From the NCBI GenBank assembly GCA_012519985.1, contig JAAYPC010000018.1:1-64000 (forward strand): DNA of 64,000 nt, written 5' to 3'. The translations under genes and the position numbers were made by a program. Source of the stretch: Fibrobacter sp. Its GTDB lineage: Bacteria > Fibrobacterota > Chitinivibrionia > Chitinivibrionales > Chitinispirillaceae. The notes beneath the pieces are model-generated. The model was not told the DNA's origin. It searched no databases and saw only the letters and a program-made list of their open reading frames with translations. Each line of letters opens with the position of its first letter. Within the stretch, counting starts at the first letter, position 1. Positions 1-7,727 of this stretch are shown here, piece after piece.

Positions 1-2717
1 GCTTTGATTTTTTTCCATTGCTCTTCATCCGCAGACTCAAGCAGATCTGTAGCTGTTTCAGCTACCAGTTTATTCTGATCTGTAGAAATCATTTTCAATA
101 TCTCCCTGATGGAGCTGTCTGTTGCTGATCCTGATTTTGATAAAGTGTACATTGTACATAAACATATCCATCTGTTATCAGATTTAAGAAAATAAATTAA
201 TCCCGGTTCTATATGCTTCTGATGAAAACGGAAATGTTTTTTACCAATTTTAGCCAGTGTTTCCCATGATTCGTTTTTTAACAAAGGCAAAACCAGTGAA
301 CCGATTTTCTGGTAAGGGGTACTTTCGATTATTTCTATCAGATCCAGCCGCTGTGCTTGCTCTCTTATATCAATATCATTGTGATTCCAGGTAAGAATCC
401 CTTTTTTATCTAATAAAACCATGGCACTCACAGCCCATTCACAAAAGCGAATGATGTTATCTCTCAGAGCTTCTTCAAGGATTTTAAGATCTATTGTTTT
501 ATCCTTAGATTGAAGATTATACAATTGAATCGCATCCTTGTACACTGATTCCAGTTCACTGTTAATCCATTTTTTAATAGTTTCTGCGGTGCTGTTATTA
601 ATGAACCAGGTTTTCCCTGATGACCGTACAGAATCTGCAATGGTCCTGAGACATTTAACCATTTCAAAAACCATACGGCGGTTTTTTACAGTAGATAAAA
701 ATTCGATCAGTTCCGGCCACAACTGCAGCCCTGAATTTTCTACCACTTTTCCGGCGATAGAGATATGCTCACGATCCAGACCTTCAATAATTTTCAGAGT
801 GTGAATTCTGGTATCAGTTGGCGCGTATTTTAAAAGCATCTCTACACTCTTTGTATAAACCTGAACCAGAGAAGACTTTAGGTTCTGGAGTAGAATCTGT
901 TCCCAACCTGGGACCTGCAATATTCCGGTAAGGTAAATGCCTGCCGCTCTTCTGTTAGCGTTCGTACTATGCAGAAGGCTTTCCAGAAAAAGATTCACAT
1001 TTATTCTTTCCTGCTGATCGCCCAGTTCCCATAAATAACAGGCAGCTTCAATCTGAACACGAATGCTGGAATCAAACAACAGAAGACGCACAGTGGGTTT
1101 AAAGTGTATTTTCCAGTGACAGAACATCCTGTTTAATGAATAAAGAGCATTCGCCCTGATTCTGGGGTTTGGCTCTTTTAAAAGACTCTCTATAAAAGAT
1201 CTGCTGTAATAGCCATAAAAATTTTCCAGAGATCTGGCAATGTTCTCCTTTACCCGTACCGAATCCTCTTTTTTATAAATATTTATTATATGATCCAATG
1301 CCTGATTCGAACCCAGGCCAGCCAGTAATTTGATCGATATTATTCTCATGTCTATATCATCGGATTTCGAGTATTCTCCTATAATCTCCATTAAACGCTT
1401 ATCATCGCCATAATTGCTTAATCGTGCGTAGATTTTCTGAGGTTGAAGCTGCTCTCTGGTACCCGGAATCAAAGACTGGACATAAACCTGTCTGATCTTA
1501 AATGCGATTATAATAAGTACAACACTGCAAAAGACAACCATGGTTAAAATCATGACCGGTTGGTTTTTTAAAGCTATCAGTATCAGCCCGCTGGTAATCA
1601 TCGCCCCTGGTTTGATAAAACCTTCCAGAAATGTTTTCGCCCTTCCCCTTCTTTCTTTCTCGATTGAAGCAAAAAACATCTGATATATGGGTGAAAAAGC
1701 GATTTCAAAGGTAATATAGCGGAAAAACTGAACTCCAGTAAACCATCCAAAATACATCTGCTGATTCGCAATACCTCTTAGTGCACTCAAAAGTAATCCA
1801 CCAATCAATAGTATCAGAGGCAAAAGATATAGCATTCTGGTAAAACCGATTCTGGATATTAAAAAGGGTAACAACAATCGTAACCCAATGATTGTAACGA
1901 TACCATGAACCAGGTAAAAAGAGAATTGAAAGGAGGCAATAGATCCTGAGGTTCTGAACCAGAGATGGCATTTCTGCCAAAACAGATAATCGATGCTAAA
2001 AATGGCCAAAAAGATAAAAAAGTATAACAAGGCCATAAACCGCACCAGTTTCAAAGCAAGGACATTCCCAATTATACCTTTTATCCCTGGTGTACTGTTT
2101 TCATGAAGATCCTCTTTGGGAATCAATTTATCCTTGAAAATGTGTCGCATCTTCCGGGAGAAATAGTAAGCTACCATGTAAGCCAATGCCCATAAAGCTA
2201 TAACCATCTCTGCAGGAACTATCTCTAGTAAAATCCTGGCAAAACAGGCTCCGGCTAATCCACCAGCAAATCCCCATGCAGCAATCACCGGAAAAGCACT
2301 CTTGGATTCACTGGTATTGAAAATATCGTTGGCAAATGTCCAGAAAGTCAGGAAAAGAATGGTCTTAGACAAATAGGAAACAGGATAAAGCGAAGATAAA
2401 ACGTAAGTAAACCATTTAACTTTGAAAACATCTGATACTAACATTACTGTAAGTATCAATGTAAGTATAATAGTTATGCTTGAGAGCAGATTTGTCAGCA
2501 GCTTTCCACGATCAACCTTATCAATGTACCTGAAGAATATCAGTGGCAATCCAAGGAGAAGAATACCGTTAAGCAGATATAGATTACCTATTATATCAGA
2601 ACCCAACGCACTTACAATCAGTGACAATGAAACATTCTCACCAATTATCGCACCACCGAAAATAAACGCCAGCAAAAAGGCCGGGGTACTATATATGTGT
2701 TTAAAGGTGTCTCTCAT
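1..2717 (-). CDS. MFS-like membrane protein with C-terminal HEAT repeats (ADP/ATP translocase-like), partial
   Basis: One reading frame stays open on the minus strand from an ATG at 2717 to the left edge, giving at least 905 residues, so the C-terminus is outside the window. The first ~430 residues hold about ten to twelve hydrophobic segments (early one: FLLAFIFGGAII). A loop motif GRAKTFLEGFIKPG near residue 370 is like the Npt1/Npt2 (ATP/ADP translocase) branch of the MFS superfamily. From ~420 onward the protein is soluble and helical, with HEAT-type units such as DIDMRIISIKLLAGLGSNQ and NPRIRANALYSLNRM. Related multidomain proteins occur in free-living bacteria, where nucleotide exchange has not been shown, so the substrate is unknown. 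The opposite-strand and alternative-frame ORFs here are shadows. Start choice: upstream ATGs in other frames stop at once. Confidence 0.7.
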   Translation of the reverse strand, partial: MRDTFKHIYSTPAFLLAFIFGGAIIGENVSLSLIVSALGSDIIGNLYLLNGILLLGLPLIFFRYIDKVDRGKLLTNLLSSITIILTLILTVMLVSDVFKVKWFTYVLSSLYPVSYLSKTILFLTFWTFANDIFNTSESKSAFPVIAAWGFAGGLAGACFARILLEIVPAEMVIALWALAYMVAYYFSRKMRHIFKDKLIPKEDLHENSTPGIKGIIGNVLALKLVRFMALLYFFIFLAIFSIDYLFWQKCHLWFRTSGSIASFQFSFYLVHGIVTIIGLRLLLPFLISRIGFTRMLYLLPLILLIGGLLLSALRGIANQQMYFGWFTGVQFFRYITFEIAFSPIYQMFFASIEKERRGRAKTFLEGFIKPGAMITSGLILIALKNQPVMILTMVVFCSVVLIIIAFKIRQVYVQSLIPGTREQLQPQKIYARLSNYGDDKRLMEIIGEYSKSDDIDMRIISIKLLAGLGSNQALDHIINIYKKEDSVRVKENIARSLENFYGYYSRSFIESLLKEPNPRIRANALYSLNRMFCHWKIHFKPTVRLLLFDSSIRVQIEAACYLWELGDQQERINVNLFLESLLHSTNANRRAAGIYLTGILQVPGWEQILLQNLKSSLVQVYTKSVEMLLKYAPTDTRIHTLKIIEGLDREHISIAGKVVENSGLQLWPELIEFLSTVKNRRMVFEMVKCLRTIADSVRSSGKTWFINNSTAETIKKWINSELESVYKDAIQLYNLQSKDKTIDLKILEEALRDNIIRFCEWAVSAMVLLDKKGILTWNHNDIDIREQAQRLDLIEIIESTPYQKIGSLVLPLLKNESWETLAKIGKKHFRFHQKHIEPGLIYFLKSDNRWICLCTMYTLSKSGSATDSSIREILKMISTDQNKLVAETATDLLESADEEQWKKIK

Positions 2718-2910
2718 CTGCGACTATTCATCTGAATAAAACTTTAAACTGTATTCCTACTTAAATACCAACTGTTTTTTTCGGCAAATCGCGGATAGCT
2801 CTGATCAAAAATCCTTTGGATTTAACATCAGAGATTGTTCAGCAAATTCGATAGCGAAATTTGTCCGTCTGAATTATAAATTAATTGAAGAAACTGGAAG
2901 CTACAGGAAG

Positions 2911-2945
2911 AAAAAAGCGGAATTATTTTTCAATTCCGCTTTTTT
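2911..2945 (-). terminator. Rho-independent terminator, possibly bidirectional
   Basis: A perfect 13-bp inverted repeat (AAAAAGCGGAATT / AATTCCGCTTTTT) with a 7-nt loop. It lies just past the stop of the minus-strand gene at 2953, with A and T tracts flanking both arms, so it can end transcription in either direction. Confidence 0.85.
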
Positions 2946-2952
2946 AAATATG

Positions 2953-4182
2953 TTAGAAACTGTATGTTGCACTGACTCTATTGAACAGATGATGCTGTGG
3001 AGCACTGACAAGATTGGTTAAGGTATAGAAAATATCCTCGGCAACTACGAAATCTACCCTTAATCTGTTATCGATATTCAAACCAAATCCAATACCCAGA
3101 AAATCATCATCTAAGCCATTATCAGAGGCGTTTTCCTCCATCCTGTAATTAGATGGACCATCTTTGATGAATAAAACTTTTTTCTGGCCGCCAGTACGTA
3201 AAACCAGCCAATCGGTCCAGATATTTTTTTCTATACCGAAACTGATCTTTGCACCAATACTTTCATTTGATTGCTCACCGTTGTAATCCTTTGTTCCATA
3301 TAGAAATTCCAGACCACTCCAGAAAAATCCTTTATCGATATTCAGATTAAAACCTATTCCGGCAGCCAGATCTACTTGAGTAACTTTATTGCGACTCAGC
3401 TCAAGAACATCAACGCGGATATGTGGTACAAAATCACCATTGATGTTTGGTAATGCAGAGAAAAGCCTTCCTTCTATTCTTCCGAAATAATCCTTATCTG
3501 CATATTTGGTGTTGGAATGTCCTGTGTTCCCATACTCAGCACCGTAGGCAGTAATGGTACCACCACCAACTGAAAGCTCAAGGTCCATTGACTTGGCTAC
3601 CGGCCAGTTGACACCTATATTTCCTCTGTAAATAGCGCTTTTTAGTAACCTGCTATTTATTTCCTGTTTATTCAAGGCCCCATAAGCTCCGATACCAATC
3701 ATACCACCGTTTTTCATCACATAACCGAGTAAAAGATCAACTTTTCCCAACGGTTGAAGTATGGTGTCACTTTCTCCACCCAGATATTTTGAATTCCCAG
3801 GGGTGAAATAATCCATCATTTCATCTCTTCTGTTAAACATGGCACCAAAAGAGATCATCGGGTACTGATTCGCTCCATCAGTTCCATTGTCAACACAATA
3901 TGAAACAGTAGCACCCCAAAAAGGATCAACCGGATCTCTATTGCTTTTACCCATCGCAGAGAACTGAGTATTTGTGTTGTCACGTGTACTATCCGGCATA
4001 TAATACCCAATTGATCCATAAACCATATTGGGGTAAATACTGATGTTAGCCGGATTCCTGAAAATACTCACCTCATCCATAAAAAAAGCATCATGCCTCC
4101 CCATAGAGACAATTCTCGCATCCGTGGCAAAACTACCGGCCACACACCCTGCTGCCAGCATCCACATCAGTGATTTATTCAT
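2953..4182 (-). CDS. predicted outer-membrane beta-barrel protein, unknown function
   Basis: 409 residues. It begins with a signal peptide (MNKSLMWMLAAGCVAGSFA, cleavage near residue 19-20). The mature protein has alternating hydrophobic/polar strands, many Gly and aromatic residues, and ends in a beta-signal-like aromatic C-terminus (RVSATYSF). The N-terminal segment (SIFRNPANISIYPNM) resembles the start of PorV/FadL-like barrels in Bacteroidota and Fibrobacterota. The start is supported by a GGGAGG ribosome-binding site 6-7 nt upstream. It is monocistronic: a hairpin lies at each end. I do not recognise a specific family and infer only an outer-membrane location. Confidence 0.7.
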   Translation of the reverse strand: MNKSLMWMLAAGCVAGSFATDARIVSMGRHDAFFMDEVSIFRNPANISIYPNMVYGSIGYYMPDSTRDNTNTQFSAMGKSNRDPVDPFWGATVSYCVDNGTDGANQYPMISFGAMFNRRDEMMDYFTPGNSKYLGGESDTILQPLGKVDLLLGYVMKNGGMIGIGAYGALNKQEINSRLLKSAIYRGNIGVNWPVAKSMDLELSVGGGTITAYGAEYGNTGHSNTKYADKDYFGRIEGRLFSALPNINGDFVPHIRVDVLELSRNKVTQVDLAAGIGFNLNIDKGFFWSGLEFLYGTKDYNGEQSNESIGAKISFGIEKNIWTDWLVLRTGGQKKVLFIKDGPSNYRMEENASDNGLDDDFLGIGFGLNIDNRLRVDFVVAEDIFYTLTNLVSAPQHHLFNRVSATYSF

Positions 4183-4256
4183 ATCCGAACCTCCCCTGTA
4201 ATAGCCTTTTCAGGCGCCATAACAATTGCAGTGTTTCTTAGTGCTCTGGAATCAAT

Positions 4257-4288
4257 AAAGGATGCATCTCCATGGTGACGCATCCTTT
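4257..4288 (-). terminator. hairpin downstream of the envelope operon
   Basis: Inverted repeat AAAGGATGC (4257-4265) / GCATCCTTT (4280-4288) with a 14-nt loop, about 60 bp after the last operon gene. The T-tract on the minus strand is poor, so it may be a weak or Rho-assisted terminator, or an mRNA 3'-end hairpin. Confidence 0.5.
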
Positions 4289-4351
4289 ACCTTGTCCTTT
4301 TCCCACAAATGATAACATTCCCATTAGAGGAATGCAAGAGTTCTTGAGCAA

Positions 4352-5674
4352 TTATTGAGAGAAAACAAACGGATAAACAACTTCGGTTACATCACCCGGT
4401 TTATCTATCTTTTCAAAAATCCATCTACGGATTTTTGCAGCGATTTCACTTTCCAGATCAGCATCACCCATTGTGGATTCTACCACCTGGCAGAAAATCA
4501 CCTTTCCGTATTCATCGATAGCAAACTTTACAGTGACTTTACCTTTTAAACCCGGTTTTTCACGGAGCCGCTTGTTGTAAGCATGTCGTAGAGCTGCAAT
4601 ATTCTGCATAACAACCCGCATAATACTGGCTTTACTTCTTCCACCGGTTAAAGCAGCACCTTTCATGAATTCAGCAGAAGTGATTTTCAAGGAACCACGC
4701 TTTTTAAGATCAAGCCCGCCTCCTCCATCACCACCCATGAGTCCGCCAATCAGGTCATCAATACCACCTGCTCCGCTTCCTCCAAAACCGCTTCCATATC
4801 CGGCACCATAACCGATACCTGCAACTCCTTTTCTTCCAACACCTCCGCTACCACCTGATTTCAAACCTCCAACACCAGAGAGAATAGCATCGATATCTGT
4901 AGCGAATCCGCCTTTTCCAAAGATATCTGCAGAAGCTACTGATTTTCCTTTGATCTGACCGGAAATAATTCCAAGCACTCCCTTGTGGGTAACACGGGCT
5001 CTTGGATCACCACCTCCGCCCTGCATTCCACCGGAACCCTGGTTCTTTTTCGGTTTGATCGATTTTTTCTCTTTCTTAAGTTCTTCTTCCGGTTTTTTCT
5101 CTTCCTTTTTCTTCTCTTCCAGTGTAGCAGAAATCTCTTCTTTAACCAGTTTCGCTACTCTTTCTTCAGGAATTTTCTCGAAGAAATCAGATTGAACAGT
5201 AACAATTTCCCGGGTACTGAGATAGATTCCAAAAAGTACACCCAAAATCAAAGATACCAGTTCGATATTTCTTAGTCGTGTATCACGATCCAAGGCAAAT
5301 ATGTCGGCTCTTTCCCTTAATCTTTGTGTATATTCCGCATCTGTCAGTACTCTTCCGGGTTCATCGTCATCGTCGTCTGATTTATTTGCACTCGGTTTCA
5401 TAGTTGCTGCAGTATTACCTGCAGCTACAGCAGTAACCGGTGCTACTCCGCCGCCGATAGCCACGAGTTCCACCTCTGCACCAACCGCTTCAAACTGCCC
5501 TTTAAGCCGTAAAGCCTCATCCTTTTCGGCTTCTTTCCGGATACAGACCGGCTTCTGTGTGATTACACCATACACAACATCAGCGGTGCTTCCGGACCAG
5601 CGGGCAATCTCTTCAGCGATTCTACTGGCGCGCTGAGGATCCTCGCATTTTTTTATTAGAACCTTATACTTCAC
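4352..5674 (-). CDS. TonB/AgmX-PglI-type energy-transduction protein with L7/L12-like N-domain
   Basis: 440 residues, GTG start two bases after the stop of the upstream exbD, so translation is probably coupled. Residues ~1-71 resemble the C-terminal domain of ribosomal protein L7/L12 (tail KEAEKDEALRLKGQFEAVGA then EVELV). A low-complexity Asp-rich linker follows, then one membrane helix (~136-153), a Lys/Glu-rich charged rod (~175-210), a long Gly-rich stretch (~213-325), and a C-terminal ~90-residue TonB/AgmX-PglI-like domain (KVTVKFAIDEYGKVIFCQVV). The predicted topology is cytoplasmic N-terminus, inner-membrane anchor and periplasm-spanning C-terminus, as in TonB, TolA, GltG and GltJ. Its position after tolQ-exbD-exbD suggests it carries force or energy from the ion-driven motor to outer-membrane partners. 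Confidence 0.8.
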   Translation of the reverse strand: MKYKVLIKKCEDPQRASRIAEEIARWSGSTADVVYGVITQKPVCIRKEAEKDEALRLKGQFEAVGAEVELVAIGGGVAPVTAVAAGNTAATMKPSANKSDDDDDEPGRVLTDAEYTQRLRERADIFALDRDTRLRNIELVSLILGVLFGIYLSTREIVTVQSDFFEKIPEERVAKLVKEEISATLEEKKKEEKKPEEELKKEKKSIKPKKNQGSGGMQGGGGDPRARVTHKGVLGIISGQIKGKSVASADIFGKGGFATDIDAILSGVGGLKSGGSGGVGRKGVAGIGYGAGYGSGFGGSGAGGIDDLIGGLMGGDGGGGLDLKKRGSLKITSAEFMKGAALTGGRSKASIMRVVMQNIAALRHAYNKRLREKPGLKGKVTVKFAIDEYGKVIFCQVVESTMGDADLESEIAAKIRRWIFEKIDKPGDVTEVVYPFVFSQ

Positions 5675-5676
5675 AG

Positions 5677-6174
5677 TTACTCTTCCCTTTCCATAACTGC
5701 AAAATTCATATTATTGTAGCCCACTTTACCACAAGTATTCATCACTTTGAACAGTACATCGAAATCGATATTCTTGTCTACCTGAACAATGATTTTTCCC
5801 TGAACGGCATTTAGAGCACCAACTCTGACCATCTCCTCTTCCTGAGCCATACAAGCTTTTAGCTTTTCTTCCAGCTTGCCTGCAGCAGGATCAGGATCAT
5901 CAGCAGGAATTTTTCTTACATCCTCGGTTGGTACAATGGGCAAGTTATCCACCAATATCATATCGTTAGTCACTGCCACCTGAAGGTTCACTTCCTGAGG
6001 CTTCTTTTTAGACTCAGAGTTAGGGAGAACCAGGTTGTCTGCATTGGTTAAGATACTACCTTCAGCAGAGAAACTCTTGAGCAGGAAAACAAGGATAATG
6101 GTGAACATGTCCATCATTGAAGTTATGTTCAAATCCGAACTTCTTGGAACTTTTTTTCCTCTTCCTTTACCCAT
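5677..6174 (-). CDS. ExbD/TolR family motor component (with Asp in TM)
   Basis: 165 residues with the ExbD/TolR layout: a short basic cytoplasmic N-terminus (MGKGRGKKVPRSS), one membrane helix (~17-36) containing the conserved Asp (D22, in NITSMMDMFTIILVFLL), and a periplasmic domain. In this family the Asp is the proton-relay residue of the TolQ/ExbB channel. The C-terminal half (KIIVQVDKNIDFDVLFKVMN) matches the usual ExbD periplasmic fold, with an insertion of ~40 residues around the middle. It lies 1 nt from the preceding exbD-like gene and 2 nt from the TonB/AgmX-type gene. Confidence 0.88.
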   Translation of the reverse strand: MGKGRGKKVPRSSDLNITSMMDMFTIILVFLLKSFSAEGSILTNADNLVLPNSESKKKPQEVNLQVAVTNDMILVDNLPIVPTEDVRKIPADDPDPAAGKLEEKLKACMAQEEEMVRVGALNAVQGKIIVQVDKNIDFDVLFKVMNTCGKVGYNNMNFAVMEREE

Positions 6175-6175
6175 G

Positions 6176-6964
6176 TTAACTCCTCAATTTTGCTATGGAT
6201 ATATTGGGAAATTCCGCTGCTCTTGCCTTATCCATAATCTGCACTATCTTGTCATACATCACTTCGTTTTCGGCAGCAATGATTATATCACTTCCATCTT
6301 CCGCTTCACGATATCTATCCTTGATTTTCATCAGACGGTTCTGAAGTTCATCATATGCAGACATTGGCTTAAGCGTAAATTCCGCAGGATCTTTAACAAT
6401 GATAGTACGTCTGGGATTAGTAAGAGCGAGTACCGTATCGCCAACATTTACTTTTTCCACAGGCTCATAAGCAGTATTGGTGACCAGTTCATTATACTTG
6501 GTATACAAACGGTTCAGGGTATTTCTCTGCTCATCGCAAACATAGAGATATATGTCATATCTTTCGTAAACTTCCATGTCCCTGCCGGTTCTGGGATGTT
6601 TAGCAGGTTTACCCGGTTCATATTCTACCGTGAAATCCTCTTTATCATCTTTGGCTATATAATGATGATACTCACGATAGAAGAGACTGGGCATGAAACC
6701 ACCCTTGGCACCCAGAGTTACTACAGAGTCGGTAATGATAGCTGTCAATAAAAGCTTTTCACTTTTATCCTCTTTGGGCTGTTCGGTCACAGCCTGTTTG
6801 GTCTGTGAGCCCCTGGCCTCAGGCAGCTTTATATCGATTACCGCCACTTTAGCAAACTCCGCCGATACCAGCAGAATTGGAATGAGCACCACCATGAGAT
6901 TCATGAATGGCTTCAAATCCATATCGTTACTGGTTAATGCTTTTTTTCTTGGTTTGCTTGCCAT
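6176..6964 (-). CDS. ExbD/TolR-like protein, long form lacking the TM Asp
   Basis: 262 residues, much longer than typical ExbD (~140). The N-terminus is basic (MASKPRKKALTSNDMDLKP) and is followed by a single membrane helix (~20-38). The position normally taken by the proton-carrying Asp is Asn (N22, in PFMNLMVVLIPILL). The periplasmic part carries an insertion of about 100 residues before a recognisable C-terminal ExbD segment (IIIAAENEVMYDKIVQIMDKA). It follows tolQ/exbB after a short gap. It is probably one half of an ExbD heterodimer whose partner supplies the Asp. Confidence 0.82.
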   Translation of the reverse strand: MASKPRKKALTSNDMDLKPFMNLMVVLIPILLVSAEFAKVAVIDIKLPEARGSQTKQAVTEQPKEDKSEKLLLTAIITDSVVTLGAKGGFMPSLFYREYHHYIAKDDKEDFTVEYEPGKPAKHPRTGRDMEVYERYDIYLYVCDEQRNTLNRLYTKYNELVTNTAYEPVEKVNVGDTVLALTNPRRTIIVKDPAEFTLKPMSAYDELQNRLMKIKDRYREAEDGSDIIIAAENEVMYDKIVQIMDKARAAEFPNISIAKLRS

Positions 6965-6990
6965 ACTTTTATTCTTTCTTTAGCAAACTA

Positions 6991-7629
6991 TTATTCTTCC
7001 ACCAGGTTAATTAATTTGGATGTTTTTTCATCCAGTTCTTCCACCACTTTATCTGATTTACCAGCAATAATACCATGACAAAGCAGAGTCGGAATTGCAA
7101 CCAGCAGACCCCAGAGAGTAGTTGACATAGCAACAGAAATACCGGTTGCCAGAGCCTGGGCTCTCTGAGCTGCAGGAACGTTTGCAATAGCATCGAAAGC
7201 GATCATCAGACCATAGATTGTTCCCATCAGACCAAGAAGAGTTGCAAGGTTGGCCAGTGTAGGAAGAAAAGCAATGTTTCTGGTGATTTTTGGAGCTTCT
7301 GTAAGAAACACTTCATCAACTGCCTTCTGAACAGCTTTTCCACCTTTTCCACGATTCTGAAGAATTGCAGTTACACCTTTAGCCAGAGGTGTTTTTTCTG
7401 AAGAAGCAAATTTGATTGCCTTTTCATAATCGCCTGATTTAAGGTATTTTGAAATACCAGCCATGAAGTTTCCACTGTTGGTACCACATTTGAAATAGAG
7501 ATAATAAGCCCTCTCTATTATCATTCCAAGAATACCAAATCCTACTAACAGAATTGCCCACATAGTCATGGCTCCAGGAGACATGAAACCATCAACAATA
7601 AACTTCATCATCATTCTTAATTCATTCAT
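6991..7629 (-). CDS. MotA/TolQ/ExbB family proton channel subunit
   Basis: 212 residues with three membrane helices (~17-39, ~122-146, ~168-192) and a cytoplasmic loop between the first two, the ExbB/TolQ layout. The second and third helices carry the family signatures LLGLMGTIYGLMIAF and MSTTLWGLLVAIPT, including Thr/Ser residues that line the ion path in ExbB/TolQ. The start has an AGGAG site 6 nt upstream. It is followed by two exbD-type genes, so it should form the inner-membrane motor of this operon. Confidence 0.92.
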   Translation of the reverse strand: MNELRMMMKFIVDGFMSPGAMTMWAILLVGFGILGMIIERAYYLYFKCGTNSGNFMAGISKYLKSGDYEKAIKFASSEKTPLAKGVTAILQNRGKGGKAVQKAVDEVFLTEAPKITRNIAFLPTLANLATLLGLMGTIYGLMIAFDAIANVPAAQRAQALATGISVAMSTTLWGLLVAIPTLLCHGIIAGKSDKVVEELDEKTSKLINLVEE

Positions 7630-7727
7630 TTAAAACTCCTTTCAAAAGGTAAACGTATGATTATGCAAAAGTGTTACATTTTTTCGAAATCGAAAGAGAA
7701 TCATTAATAATATACTGCTCCTTTCTC

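Noticed and set aside
6035-6751. 238-codon plus-strand frame antisense to the exbD genes
   Set aside because: Antisense to two clear ExbD-family genes; no start signal or domain.
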